A stretch of DNA of 64,000 nucleotides from an uncultured Muribaculum sp. (GCF_910583865.1 NZ_CAJTYX010000008.1:16011-80010); one strand, 5' to 3'. Shown: positions 27,609 to 37,510, counted from the first letter of the stretch. Translations and numbers: made by a program. Notes: a model not told the origin generated them from the sequence alone.

Positions 27609-30600
27609 TTACTTCACAAGCACTTTCTTCGTGACAGCGCCCTGACGGACGACGTAGATGCCGGGGACTACCTTGTCGGCCGGGATGCGCAATCCCTGGA
27701 GATTGTAATATTCCACCGGAGCGGCAGGATCGATGACACCCGCGTCCACACCGTCAATGCCGGATGTGCCGCCGACAAACTTTATGCGCGGAGATATGGC
27801 AAACGACAGACCTCCGTTGTCTGTATCGTTGCTGTACCACTGCAGCTCGCCGGTAGGCTTATTCTCTTCATCCATGACAACGACCTGATGGTAGGCGGTG
27901 TTACGATCGTCGGATGCACGACGGGCAAGATACATGGCAATATCATCGCCGTCGGCGTTGGGGAAGCCTGCTATAGTCACGAAGAACTCATCGGCGACGT
28001 TCACGGGAGCGCCGAAGCTGAACACGGTCGGGTCGTTGTAGGTCTCGGATGCGTCGACAAGCTCCGAGGCTTTCAGCTGTGAGGTGGCAAGCACCTCTCC
28101 GGGCAGACCGTTCTCCGACTTGGCGACAGACACGGTGATCGGCGTATCGGCAGAGTCCTCGGAAACAAGAGCCTTGGCGAAATAGACGTTGACGCTCGAA
28201 ATCTCCGCAGCAGCAAGCGGTTTGGCAAACTTCTCGGCGAATGCCGGCATGTCGAGCCAGTTGGTGCCGCCGTAATATCCGTACCAACCAAGGACAACGG
28301 TTGTGAGATCTGTATTCTCCTTGGCGGCAATATTCCATGCGTTGGCCTCCTGCCCGGCCTTGATCTGATAGAGATAGGTTGACGACTCGCCCGCGGCATT
28401 CTTCACGGTGAGGTCGAGATCGTATGTGCCCGCCTCGGTATATCTGAAAGTGACGGCCTTGTCGGTGGAGGTTGTAATGTCGGCGCCCTGTATCTTCCAC
28501 AGACGGCTCTCGACATTTCCTGTAGAGATGTCGGTGAATGTGAGGTCGACACCTACGGGCACCACGAGGACGGCCTCGGGAGAGTAGTATGCCTGCTCGG
28601 GCACGCCGATCTCAGCCGTAGGCGGAATGCCGCGCACATTGATGAAGTTCTTGCGCGTGACGGTATTCTTGCCGCCATTTCCGTCGGTGACGGTAAGCGT
28701 CACATCGTAGCTGCCGATATTATTGTAGACCACTGTAGGATTCTTTTCGGTTGATGTGGCTGTCTCCGCTCCGGGGAAGCTCCATTCCCATGATATGGGA
28801 TAGCCTCTCGACAAGTCGATGAAATCGATGCTCTCGCCGGCGATAATGTTTGCCACGGCATCGTCGCCGGTGTTGGTGCATACCACCTCCACATCATCTA
28901 CCATCACAGGATCGCCATACGTTCCATCGTAGACAAACGCAAACTCGATGGTCTTACCGGCATACTCCGACAGATTGACGCTATACTGCGCCCACTTCGT
29001 ATCCTCCATCGCCTGATCCTGTGCTACTCTGAACGCATCCCATACGAGTTTCACACTCTCTCCTTCGACTATATATACCTGAAGGTTTGCATAGACAAGC
29101 CATACGGGGTTGAAAACAGCCCAAAAATTCAGTGTCGCATCGGATGGGATCTCCACGGCCGGGCTTATAGCGAGATCCTGGACCTCGTTACGGTCATACG
29201 GATGATACAGCGAATACTTGCTGGTGGGATTCACGGTACTGAACGCCGGGACATCATCATATGTTTCCTGCAGACTCCATGTAGCACCCGAACTAATCGA
29301 CCATCCGGCGGTCTCCTCCTCCGAGTCGAAATGCCAGGATGCCACAGCAATCTCGGTCTGACGGGCAGTAAAGCGTGCTGCGAGCTTCTGGTTGACCTTG
29401 AACGAAGCCATTTTCACCTCGCTCCAGATGTTGTCGCCCACGGCCTGGATCCATATGGTGGTGTTCTCGTCGAAAGTCCGAGTCATAGTCGGCTCATGGT
29501 TGATCTCGAAGTCCTGGAGAAGCCCCCACTCGTCGATTTCAGGCTTGGTGTCGCCGATAGTGTACCACAACGCCTGCGCGCGTTCGTCGGTAGCGGTGAA
29601 TGTCACCGTCACTTGCTCGTCAAACTCACCGCCATCGGGAGTAATCACCGGCGCGTCCATAGGAGGCTTGGCCACGACATGGAGGGCATAGCTCGCCTCG
29701 CCCGGATAATATGTGTCGTTGCCGGCAAAGGTAGCGCGAACGGTTGTCTCCCCGACCTTGACAGTTGTTATCCATCCGAACTTATCGACATAGGCAACTT
29801 CCGGATCATCCGTCTTATAGGTTACCGTGAGCCTATCAGGATTGTTTAGATACGGGCCGCTACCGTCATCGGGCCACTCTATGGAGAATTCCTGCTCCTC
29901 GAAGCTGAGGACAGGAGCCTTGCGGATCACGTATTTTGCAACGGCTACCGCTCCATACACACCATCCTTACGGGCGACGGCCTTCAGGGTCATTGTCTCG
30001 TTAATGGTAATGGGAGCGGAATATACCACAGCGGTCTCCGACGAACGCGGGTTGCTGCCGTCGGTGGTGTAGACCACTTCGCACCCTTCCGGAGCCGTGA
30101 TGCTCACTGTCTGGGCCTCATCGTATGTGCCCTCGGCCACTGATAGCGCAGGAGCCTCGAACGCAGGCGCCTCCTCTTCCCACTCTACCGTAATCTTCTT
30201 GATATAAAACGGTTTGGTTGCCCCGGTCTGCGTGAATTCTATCTTTATCTCCCCTTCCTGCATGTCCGTGGATGTAAACACATGCTCTATCAGGGATTTC
30301 CCGGCAATGGAAGCCGGAGTGGCAGCGGAAGCGTAAGCCTTGCCGTTGACACTTACATTGACCGCCGCTTCAGTAGCCTCAGTACGGGAACTGATAGTGA
30401 CACTTTTGATTTTACCTTCAAATGAACCTGAAACAAGGTTGAATGCATCGACAGGCAATACTCCACCTGTAACCTTTCCTACCATCTGGCCGGATGTAGT
30501 AGTGAACGCAAGATAGCAACCTTCCGGAACGTTTATTGTCCACTCACGTTCATTCAGAGTACGAGTCTGAGTGGTCAACGTCTTGTCACTGCCAAGATTA

Positions 30601-30728
30601 TAGAAACCGGCATTCTTGTCTTTTGTAGCCGAAACGGGCCAATCGTAGCTCCACGTGCCGGCCTGCGACGGTAAGGCCGTCAACAGAGCCACAAGGAGCG
30701 GAAGAAAATTAAGGTAAACTTTTTTCAT
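27609..30728 (-). CDS. Large secreted protein with chitobiase-C and PKD modules and sorting domain
   Basis: 1039 residues with signal peptide (MKKVYLNFLPLLVALLTALPSQA). After an N-terminal beta domain come a chitobiase C-terminal-type module (YDEAQTVSITAPEGCEVVYT, about residues 200-270), an Ig-like module (LTVTYKTDDPEVAYVDK), a second chitobiase-C-type module (about 360-440), a jelly-roll anchor module (about 460-620), a PKD domain (ISWEWSFPGAET, TLTVTDGNGG), a second PKD-like module, and a Por-type sorting domain (EYYNLQGLRIP, PGIYVVRQGAVTKKVLVK). No enzyme motif is seen. It is probably a surface adhesin or carbohydrate-binding protein. It has its own promoter and terminator. Confidence 0.8.
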   Translation of the reverse strand: MKKVYLNFLPLLVALLTALPSQAGTWSYDWPVSATKDKNAGFYNLGSDKTLTTQTRTLNEREWTINVPEGCYLAFTTTSGQMVGKVTGGVLPVDAFNLVSGSFEGKIKSVTISSRTEATEAAVNVSVNGKAYASAATPASIAGKSLIEHVFTSTDMQEGEIKIEFTQTGATKPFYIKKITVEWEEEAPAFEAPALSVAEGTYDEAQTVSITAPEGCEVVYTTDGSNPRSSETAVVYSAPITINETMTLKAVARKDGVYGAVAVAKYVIRKAPVLSFEEQEFSIEWPDDGSGPYLNNPDRLTVTYKTDDPEVAYVDKFGWITTVKVGETTVRATFAGNDTYYPGEASYALHVVAKPPMDAPVITPDGGEFDEQVTVTFTATDERAQALWYTIGDTKPEIDEWGLLQDFEINHEPTMTRTFDENTTIWIQAVGDNIWSEVKMASFKVNQKLAARFTARQTEIAVASWHFDSEEETAGWSISSGATWSLQETYDDVPAFSTVNPTSKYSLYHPYDRNEVQDLAISPAVEIPSDATLNFWAVFNPVWLVYANLQVYIVEGESVKLVWDAFRVAQDQAMEDTKWAQYSVNLSEYAGKTIEFAFVYDGTYGDPVMVDDVEVVCTNTGDDAVANIIAGESIDFIDLSRGYPISWEWSFPGAETATSTEKNPTVVYNNIGSYDVTLTVTDGNGGKNTVTRKNFINVRGIPPTAEIGVPEQAYYSPEAVLVVPVGVDLTFTDISTGNVESRLWKIQGADITTSTDKAVTFRYTEAGTYDLDLTVKNAAGESSTYLYQIKAGQEANAWNIAAKENTDLTTVVLGWYGYYGGTNWLDMPAFAEKFAKPLAAAEISSVNVYFAKALVSEDSADTPITVSVAKSENGLPGEVLATSQLKASELVDASETYNDPTVFSFGAPVNVADEFFVTIAGFPNADGDDIAMYLARRASDDRNTAYHQVVVMDEENKPTGELQWYSNDTDNGGLSFAISPRIKFVGGTSGIDGVDAGVIDPAAPVEYYNLQGLRIPADKVVPGIYVVRQGAVTKKVLVK

Positions 30729-30791
30729 ACAATAAATGTGTAAAATTTATATGATTTTCAACGTTTAAGCTGTTTTCATTCACTTATTTCG

Positions 30792-30799
30792 CAAATATA
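30792..30799 (-). promoter_or_regulatory. -7 element for the 1039-residue gene
   Basis: Reads TATATTTG on the minus strand, 63 bases upstream of the start codon. Confidence 0.62.
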
Positions 30800-30852
30800 C
30801 AACAAACATTCCGCATATACAACATCCTTTAACGATATATATTCAAGGGTAA

Positions 30853-31644
30853 CTATCCAAGGCTTTTGCCGGTAACGCCTATGCCGAAAAGGGCATAATC
30901 GTAGTAGACGGGATCGGCGGGGCGCATCTGTCGGAGCACCTCGGTAAGCTGCTCCACGGCACGGCGGTCGTTGCCACGGCGCTCAAGCAGCCCGAGCGAA
31001 CGGGCGGTGTTTCCGACATGCACGTCAAGGGGGATGTAGAGACGGGAGGGGTCGATTACGCCCTTCCACACACCCATATCGACAATGCCGTCGTCACGCA
31101 CCAGCCAGCGCAAGGCCATGTTGACGCGCTTCAAGGCCGTATTGTCGAGATTTCCGGGAAGGCAACGTGAATCGTGCACACCACCCTCGCATACGGCATC
31201 AAGTTCGGCATTGACCAGCTCGACCAGCCGCCACGCAGGCGCCGTCGCGTCACCGACATTGTTGGCACGGGCAAAATCGGCAAGGGAAGCGTACCGCTCA
31301 TATATGCGCCGCAGCCCCGACAGGAAGTTTACCAGATTACGGGCGAAAAAGGTGCGATGTATGTTCATGTCCGGATCCAGATCCTCGTATCCACGGTCCA
31401 TCATATACTTATAGGGCTGATGGTCCATCAGCGCGAGCATGCGGTCGGCATCGCGGCATATCATCTTGCGGTTGCCCCACGCTATCGCCGAGGCAAGAAG
31501 AGCCGTGATCTCAATGTCGGCAAGCGACTCGAAACGGCGCGGGAACTGCACGGGATCGTCCGCAATGAACTCAGGCCTATTTATCAGCGCCGCCTCCCTC
31601 TCCAGGAAGTCGCGCATGTCATTCATATTAAACTCCATATCCAT
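30853..31644 (-). CDS. TIGR02757 family protein
   Basis: About 263 residues, conserved in Bacteroidota and of unknown biochemical role. Recognisable stretches are DPVQFPRRF, DIEITALLASAIAWGNRKMI and the C-terminal PSRLYIPLDVHVGNTARSLGLL, then DPVYYDYALFGIGV. The pattern of helices and the LDVHVG segment faintly recall DNA glycosylase-type HhH proteins, but this is only an impression. Starts at 31644, 31638 or 31626 are possible; the ATG at 31644 lies 7 bases after the stop of the small upstream gene. It is the last gene of the ileS-lspA run. Confidence 0.82.
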   Translation of the reverse strand: MDMEFNMNDMRDFLEREAALINRPEFIADDPVQFPRRFESLADIEITALLASAIAWGNRKMICRDADRMLALMDHQPYKYMMDRGYEDLDPDMNIHRTFFARNLVNFLSGLRRIYERYASLADFARANNVGDATAPAWRLVELVNAELDAVCEGGVHDSRCLPGNLDNTALKRVNMALRWLVRDDGIVDMGVWKGVIDPSRLYIPLDVHVGNTARSLGLLERRGNDRRAVEQLTEVLRQMRPADPVYYDYALFGIGVTGKSLG

Positions 31645-31651
31645 AAACTGT

Positions 31652-31984
31652 TTATTTTCGGGGTAAGAGGAGGAGGACGGGCGTCGATGCTTCGGATGCC
31701 TCACCGAGATAAAGGGAGTTGGAGGTGAGATAGCGGTCGGCGCGGAGAACGGCACGGTCGAGGAGAGGCGCGTCCTGCACGCGGAGAGTGAGGGCGCGCC
31801 GATGGCCGGATGTCAGCCGGGAAGAATCGCACACGGCAACGAGTCCCGAGACGAAAACCGTCTGCGCTACCTCGCCGTCAAACGGCTGAATGACGACACG
31901 ACCGGCGACAAGCGACACGATAGAATTGCGGTAGAGCTTTCCTCGATGAAGGACTCCGAGAGCAAGATACTGAATATTTGACAT
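31652..31984 (-). CDS. Small conserved hypothetical protein
   Basis: 110 residues beginning MSNIQYLALGVLHRGKLYRN. I do not recognise a named family. The composition is beta-rich with alternating hydrophobics (SIVSLVAGRVVIQPF, TVFVSGLVAV), no signal peptide and no cysteine motif. It sits 35 bases after the DUF4296 gene and 7 bases before TIGR02757, in the same direction, so it is probably part of the same transcript. The ATG at 31984 is used; the frame upstream overlaps the DUF4296 coding sequence and is not protein-like. Confidence 0.68.
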   Translation of the reverse strand: MSNIQYLALGVLHRGKLYRNSIVSLVAGRVVIQPFDGEVAQTVFVSGLVAVCDSSRLTSGHRRALTLRVQDAPLLDRAVLRADRYLTSNSLYLGEASEASTPVLLLLPRK

Positions 31985-32019
31985 CTTCAGAAAAATATGC
32001 CTGCGACATCGGCAAGCGG

Positions 32020-32820
32020 TCATTCCGGCTTCTCGCCGGGACGATAAGTCGACAGAGGCGTGCGGTCGTAATGATCGGGCGAGAAACGCGTGCGCACAAG
32101 GGATATACTGTCGATATATGACACTTCGGAAGGAGCAGGCGACACGGTGGCGAAACCAAATACATTCTGGGCGGTACGGGCGGTGTCGAGCTGCATCACA
32201 ACTTCGTTCCACCCCTGGGCCGAGGTGGTTCCGGTCACGTAGTCGGAAGTACCATCAGTATATTGTGTCGCAAGGGCATAATATAACGGCGACTGCGTGC
32301 GGTTCATGTAGAATCGCCACGTGTAGATGTCACCCTTCTCCCAGTTCTCGTCGCGGCGCAGATTGAACCTCACCATGGCATCGGGCTGTCCGTAGAAATA
32401 GCGGTGCATGCGCGCTTCAGGCCATGCGTCGACCGAATCGCCAACCACGGCCATGTCGACACGTGCGCCGCCCTGGTCGGCATCGACCTCAGCCACTTCC
32501 GCCTCGATGCGCGCCACCACGTCGTTGTATATCTCTATGTATTTCTCTATGTTGTGGCCGTACCAGACCATCGACGTGTCGAACTGCTCCTGGGTGACCC
32601 CGTGGCGCATAAGCACCGACTGCTTCATCACCTTGCGCATGGAGTCGGAGCCGTAGCGTGCGCGGTTGAGGTCCACCACCCCCTCGGCCTTGTGTATGTC
32701 GACAAGCAAATCTACCATGCGGCTCTTCCCGATCACATAATCGGGAGTACGGTCGCAAGCGCCTGTAAGAGCCAACAAGGCGAGAGCGGCAGGGACAAGA
32801 AGAGAGCGGCGGCGCATCAT
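32020..32820 (-). CDS. DUF4296 lipoprotein
   Basis: A 266-residue lipoprotein: the signal peptide ends in the lipobox LTGAC, with the lipidated Cys near residue 22. DUF4296 follows with its pattern YVIGKSRMVDLLVDIHKAEG, then VLMRHGVTQEQFDTSMVWYGHN. A C-terminal extension of beta character (about residues 140-250) is larger than in the shortest family members. The role is unknown. Its start overlaps the lspA stop by four bases. That is a fitting neighbour, because LspA processes lipoproteins, although co-occurrence does not prove a shared function. Confidence 0.86.
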   Translation of the reverse strand: MMRRRSLLVPAALALLALTGACDRTPDYVIGKSRMVDLLVDIHKAEGVVDLNRARYGSDSMRKVMKQSVLMRHGVTQEQFDTSMVWYGHNIEKYIEIYNDVVARIEAEVAEVDADQGGARVDMAVVGDSVDAWPEARMHRYFYGQPDAMVRFNLRRDENWEKGDIYTWRFYMNRTQSPLYYALATQYTDGTSDYVTGTTSAQGWNEVVMQLDTARTAQNVFGFATVSPAPSEVSYIDSISLVRTRFSPDHYDRTPLSTYRPGEKPE

Positions 32821-33452
32821 TCGGCTTCAGGCTTAGGCTTCTCCCCCTCGGACACCGACAGCGCCTTGGAATAGAACAATATCAACACAAGGATGCCGAC
32901 CGTAATCGCCGCATCGGCGATGTTGAATATCGGCTGGAAGAACAGAAAGAACTGTCCGCCTATGAAAGGTATCCAATCCGGCCAATAGAAGCTGAATAGC
33001 GGGAAATAGAGCATGTCGACCACCTTGCCGTGGAACAACGGTGCATAGCCCCCGTCGGGCGGGAACATCTGCGCCACCATGGGAGGCGCAGGATTATTGA
33101 ACAACACGCCGTAGAACACCGAATCAATGATATTTCCGGCTGCACCGGCCGTAATAAGCGCGACACATGTCATGAAGCCGGCGGAATAGCGCGGCTTATC
33201 CTTTATGCGGACTATGGCGTAGATGAGCGCGGCTACGGCCACGATGCGGAAAAGCGTGAGGAAAAGCTTGCTTCCCATCTCCATTCCGAAAGCCATGCCG
33301 TTGTTCTCGATAAAATAAATCTGGAACCAGTCGGTCACGAAGATACTTTCGCCGAGATACATATGTGTCTTTATCCAAATCTTGACGATCTGGTCGGCAA
33401 GCAGCACGGCAATGATGATGATGGTGGCAAGCCACCCCTTGGAAAGCTTCAT
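32817..33452 (-). CDS. lspA: Lipoprotein signal peptidase (signal peptidase II)
   Basis: An inner-membrane aspartyl protease that removes signal peptides from prolipoproteins. The two catalytic aspartates are in AAGNIIDSVFYG (about residue 108) and FNIADAAIT (about residue 180); the NNGMAFG segment (about 52) is also typical. Four hydrophobic helices are present. At 211 residues it is longer than E. coli LspA (164) owing to a loop between the second aspartate region and helix 3, as is usual in Bacteroidota. It lies 21 bases after the DksA-like gene. Confidence 0.95.
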   Translation of the reverse strand: MKLSKGWLATIIIIAVLLADQIVKIWIKTHMYLGESIFVTDWFQIYFIENNGMAFGMEMGSKLFLTLFRIVAVAALIYAIVRIKDKPRYSAGFMTCVALITAGAAGNIIDSVFYGVLFNNPAPPMVAQMFPPDGGYAPLFHGKVVDMLYFPLFSFYWPDWIPFIGGQFFLFFQPIFNIADAAITVGILVLILFYSKALSVSEGEKPKPEAE

Positions 33453-33473
33453 AGGCTATGAAAAAAGATTGTA

Positions 33474-33857
33474 TCAGCGTTTGCGCCCGGCCTCTTTGGC
33501 CTCGACGCTCAGCGTGGCATGGGGCACCGCCATCAGACGCTCCTTGGGAATGAGCTTCCCGGTCTGGCGGCATATGCCGTAGGTCTTGTTCTCGATGCGT
33601 ATCAGGGCGGCCTGCAGGTGCTGGATGAACTTCATCTGGCGCTGTGCCAGCTGTCCGGCTTCCTCCTTGCCGAGGGTGCTCGCACCCTCTTCGAGAACCT
33701 TGAATGTCGGCGACGTGTCGGCGGTGTCATTGCCGTCGCTGTTCATCACGTTGGCCTTCAGCAGCTCATAATCCTTCTGGGCCTTGTCAAGTTTTTTCAG
33801 AATCAGCTCCTTGAACTCCTGAAGTTCCTCATCGGTATAGCGTGTTTTCTCACTCAT
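33474..33857 (-). CDS. DksA/TraR-type protein with degenerate zinc finger
   Basis: 127 residues with the coiled N-terminal half and C-terminal finger region of DksA/TraR regulators, which bind the RNA polymerase secondary channel. The conserved ENKTYGICRQTGKLIPKERL core is present. Of the four zinc-binding cysteines, only the first remains: the second position is Thr (CRQT), and the C-terminal CxxC pair is replaced (VPHATLSVEAK). Regulation of rRNA or stress promoters is inferred from the family only. Located between ileS and lspA, 22 bases from ileS. Confidence 0.88.
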   Translation of the reverse strand: MSEKTRYTDEELQEFKELILKKLDKAQKDYELLKANVMNSDGNDTADTSPTFKVLEEGASTLGKEEAGQLAQRQMKFIQHLQAALIRIENKTYGICRQTGKLIPKERLMAVPHATLSVEAKEAGRKR

Positions 33858-33879
33858 AATGTGTCTATGTTATGTGGTA

Positions 33880-36800
33880 TTATACAATGCATATCTTGGC
33901 AACGAGACTGATCCCGTCGATATCCATCACTGCGGCATCGGGGTCAGAGGCATCGACAGGGGCTATGGTAAGCTCCGTAGCGAGCACCTGACGCATGATG
34001 TAGCCCGAAAAAGCCTCAAGAGCCTCGTCGGTAGCCGGGTTCGGGGCAAACTGCAGGCGGATCTTGTCGGTGATGTTGAATCCGCGCTCCTTGCGTAGAT
34101 TCTGCACACGGTTGACTACATCGCGCGCTATGCCTTCGCGGCGCAGCTCGTCGGTCACGGTCACATCGAGCGCCACGGTTACAGTGCCGTCGGTAGCCAC
34201 CTCCCATCCGGGGATATCCTCGCTGACTATATCCACGTCGGTGACTTCTATGGCCACGGGTACGCCGTCAAGGTCGAGCGTGATGATACCCTCGCGCGAC
34301 AAGCGCGCTATGTCGGGCTGCGACATGGCGGCAAGGGCGGCGGCGGCGGCTTTCATCTGCTTGCCGAGCTTCTTGCCGAGTTTCTTGAAGTCAGGCTTCA
34401 CGCGCTTTACCATCACGCCATCCTCGTCGGTCACTATGCGCATCTCCTTGACATTTACCTCACTCAAGATGAGGTCGGCCATAGAGCGCAGCATTTCGGC
34501 CTGATGCGCGTCGGACACGGGCACCATGAGCGTGGCGAGCGGCTGACGCACCTTAATGTTGACCTTGCGACGCAATGCGAGCACCATCGACGTGATCTGC
34601 TGTGCAAGGCGCATGCGCTCCTCCAGCTCCGCGTCGCTCGCACCGGCCTCGGGGAAGAGGGCGAGATGCACGGATGTGGAAGTGCCGCGCGTGACAGATG
34701 TCAGGTCCTTGTAGAGACGGTCGGCGAAGAAGGGTGCGACAGGAGCCATGAGCAACGCAACGGTCTCAAGGCATGTGTATAGTGTCTGGTAGGCCGACAG
34801 CTTGTCGGCATCCATATCCTTGCCCCAGAAGCGCTTGCGGTTGAGGCGCACATACCAGTTCGACAGGTTGTCCTGGACAAACTCGCTTATGGCGCGTGCC
34901 GCCTTCGTGGGTTCGTAATCATCAAGGTCGGCATCCACCTCGCGTATAAGAGTGTTGAGCACCGACAAAATCCACCGGTCTATCTCGGGACGCTCCTCCA
35001 CAGGCACCTGTGGCAACGAATTGTCGAAGCCATCGACATTGGCATAGAGGGCGAAGAATGAATATGTGTTGAACAGAGTGCCGAAGAATTTACGAACAGT
35101 CTCCTCGACGCCTGCGGGATCATACTTGAGGTTGTCCCACGGCGAAGAGTTGCTGATCATGTACCAGCGCAGCGGGTCGGAGCCGTAGGTCTCTATCGCC
35201 TTGAACGGGTCCACGGCGTTGCCGAGGCGCTTCGACATCTTGTTGCCGTTCTTATCGAGGACAAGACCGTTGGACACCACGGCCTTGTAGGCCACGGAGT
35301 CGAACACCATGCCGGCAATGGCATGAAGCGTGAAGAACCATCCGCGCGTCTGGTCGACACCCTCGGCGATGAAATCGGCGGGGAAAAGGTCACCACGGTC
35401 GAAGGCCTCCTTGTTCTCAAACGGATAATGTATCTGTGCGTATGGCATCGAACCGGAGTCGAACCATACGTCGATAAGATCCAATTCGCGGTGCATGGGC
35501 TTCCCGGTTGGGCTTACGAGCACTATGTCATCGACATAAGGGCGGTGCAGGTCGATCTTCTCGTAGTTTTCCTTCGAATAGTCGCCCGGCACGAAGCCTC
35601 GGTCGCGGTAGGGGTTGCTCTTCATCACGCCTGCCTCGACAGCCTTGTCGATTTCGGCAAAGAGAGTAGCCACAGAGTCGATGCAGATCTCCTCCGTGCC
35701 GTCGGCATTGCGCCAGATGGGGAGCGGGGTGCCCCAGTAGCGCGAACGGCTCAGATTCCAGTCCTGGAGATTCTCAAGCCATTTGCCGAAGCGGCCGGTG
35801 CCGGTCGACTCGGGTTTCCACTTTATGGTCTTGTTGTTGGCCATAAGCGCCTCGCGGGCGGCGGTAGTGCGGATAAACCAGCTGTCGAGCGGGTAGTAGA
35901 GCACAGGCTTGTCGGTGCGCCAGCAGTGGGGATAGTTGTGCACATGCTTCTCTATCTTGAACGCCTCACCGGCCTTCTTCATCTCCATGGCTATGACGAT
36001 GTTGAGATCCTCGGCCTTGGCAGCCGCAGCCTCATCATACTTTCCGTCAGGATTGAAGCGCGGATCGTAGGCATTCTTCACATATTCGCCGGCATGGTGC
36101 GAATATGCAGGCACGTCGGCACATGCCTCCACGAAAGAGGGGGCAAGTTCGTCGACGGTATAATATTTTCCGGTAAGATCCACCATCGGGCGTGTCTCGC
36201 CCTTGGGTGTCACCATATACAGTCCGGGGATGCCTGCGGCCTTGGCCACCTTGGCGTCGTCGGCACCGAAAGTAGGAGCTATATGCACGATGCCTGTACC
36301 GTCCTCGGTGGTCACATAGTCGCCGGGGATGACGCGGAACGCCTCCTCGGCAAGCTCAACGAAGGTGTCGCGCCCGGCTGTAAAGGTCTTGTCGGTATGC
36401 GCTTCGGCATATTCATTGACAAACTCCGGAGCGAGACGGCCTGTCTTTTCACAAGGCTTCACCCACGGCATCAGCTGGCGGTAGCGCATCCCTATCAGTT
36501 CGTCGGCGGCATATGTAGCGGCGACGCGGTAAGGGAGCAGCTTGTCGCCCGGAGTATAGGTCATCTCGGCCTCGGCCCCCTCAGGCTTGAAGTAGGCCGA
36601 CACACTTTCCTTGGCCATCACGGCGCTTATCTTCTCGCCCGTGTAGGGGTTGAACGTGCGCACAAGCACATACTCGATCTTCGGACCGACACAGAGGGCC
36701 GTGTTGGAGGGAAGTGTCCATGGAGTGGTGGTCCAGGCAAGGAACACCGGCGTGCCCCACTCCGCCATCTCCGGCTTCGGATCGGCAATGAGGAACTGGG

Positions 36801-37434
36801 CCGTCACTGTAGTGTCCTTTACATCGCGGTAACATCCCGGCTGGTTCAGTTCATGGCTGCTGAGTCCGGTGCCGGCAGCGGGAGAATAAGGCTGGATGGT
36901 GTAGCCTTTATAGAGATATCCTTTCTCGTGCAACCGGCTCAGAAGCCACCACACGGATTCGATGAAGCGGTTGTCGTAGGTGATGTACGGGTCGTTCATA
37001 TCCACCCAATAGCCCATCGAGTTGGTAAGGTTCTCCCACTCGCGGGTGTATTTCATCACCTCGCGCCGGCAGGCGGCATTATAGTCGTCAACGGAAATCT
37101 TTGTGCCGATGTCGGTTTTCTTTATGCCGAGGCTCTTCTCCACGCCAAGCTCCACGGGGAGGCCGTGGGTGTCCCATCCGGCCTTGCGCTTCACCTGGAA
37201 GCCTTTCATGGTCTTGTAGCGGCAGAAGGTATCCTTGATAGTACGAGCGATGACATGGTGGATGCCGGGCATTCCGTTGGCCGAGGGCGGACCCTCGTAG
37301 AACACAAACGACGGCGCGCCCTCGCGCACCTTCATGCTCTGCTCAAACAAGTGCTCGTCGTTCCACCCCCGGAGCACCTCGCGGTTGACTTCGGAGAGGT
37401 TGAGCTTATCGTACTCGTTAAATTTCTTGCTCAT
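33880..37434 (-). CDS. ileS: Isoleucyl-tRNA synthetase
   Basis: A class I synthetase of 1184 residues that charges tRNA-Ile. The HIGH-type motif appears as GIHHVIAR near residue 58, with the preceding PPSANGMPG typical of IleS. The editing (CP1) domain includes TTPWTLPSN. The KMSKR motif KMSKRLGNAVDPF is near residue 735, followed by the anticodon-binding helical domain. The long form with an extended C-terminus resembles the eukaryotic-like IleS type found in many Bacteroidota. It heads a run with the DksA-like gene, lspA and DUF4296, and has a well-formed promoter. Confidence 0.97.
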   Translation of the reverse strand: MSKKFNEYDKLNLSEVNREVLRGWNDEHLFEQSMKVREGAPSFVFYEGPPSANGMPGIHHVIARTIKDTFCRYKTMKGFQVKRKAGWDTHGLPVELGVEKSLGIKKTDIGTKISVDDYNAACRREVMKYTREWENLTNSMGYWVDMNDPYITYDNRFIESVWWLLSRLHEKGYLYKGYTIQPYSPAAGTGLSSHELNQPGCYRDVKDTTVTAQFLIADPKPEMAEWGTPVFLAWTTTPWTLPSNTALCVGPKIEYVLVRTFNPYTGEKISAVMAKESVSAYFKPEGAEAEMTYTPGDKLLPYRVAATYAADELIGMRYRQLMPWVKPCEKTGRLAPEFVNEYAEAHTDKTFTAGRDTFVELAEEAFRVIPGDYVTTEDGTGIVHIAPTFGADDAKVAKAAGIPGLYMVTPKGETRPMVDLTGKYYTVDELAPSFVEACADVPAYSHHAGEYVKNAYDPRFNPDGKYDEAAAAKAEDLNIVIAMEMKKAGEAFKIEKHVHNYPHCWRTDKPVLYYPLDSWFIRTTAAREALMANNKTIKWKPESTGTGRFGKWLENLQDWNLSRSRYWGTPLPIWRNADGTEEICIDSVATLFAEIDKAVEAGVMKSNPYRDRGFVPGDYSKENYEKIDLHRPYVDDIVLVSPTGKPMHRELDLIDVWFDSGSMPYAQIHYPFENKEAFDRGDLFPADFIAEGVDQTRGWFFTLHAIAGMVFDSVAYKAVVSNGLVLDKNGNKMSKRLGNAVDPFKAIETYGSDPLRWYMISNSSPWDNLKYDPAGVEETVRKFFGTLFNTYSFFALYANVDGFDNSLPQVPVEERPEIDRWILSVLNTLIREVDADLDDYEPTKAARAISEFVQDNLSNWYVRLNRKRFWGKDMDADKLSAYQTLYTCLETVALLMAPVAPFFADRLYKDLTSVTRGTSTSVHLALFPEAGASDAELEERMRLAQQITSMVLALRRKVNIKVRQPLATLMVPVSDAHQAEMLRSMADLILSEVNVKEMRIVTDEDGVMVKRVKPDFKKLGKKLGKQMKAAAAALAAMSQPDIARLSREGIITLDLDGVPVAIEVTDVDIVSEDIPGWEVATDGTVTVALDVTVTDELRREGIARDVVNRVQNLRKERGFNITDKIRLQFAPNPATDEALEAFSGYIMRQVLATELTIAPVDASDPDAAVMDIDGISLVAKICIV

Positions 37435-37510
37435 ACTATATTTGGGGAAATAATCTTGTTATTCTCTTTCTGTTCCGTCAGAGACCTTTGGTCTCATGTT
37501 AAAATTTCCG

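Noticed and set aside
27366..28082. A plus-strand frame of 238 codons overlapping the 3' end of the 1039-residue gene
   Set aside because: Its second half is antisense to that gene, and the intergenic part is explained by a terminator hairpin and leader. No homology is visible.
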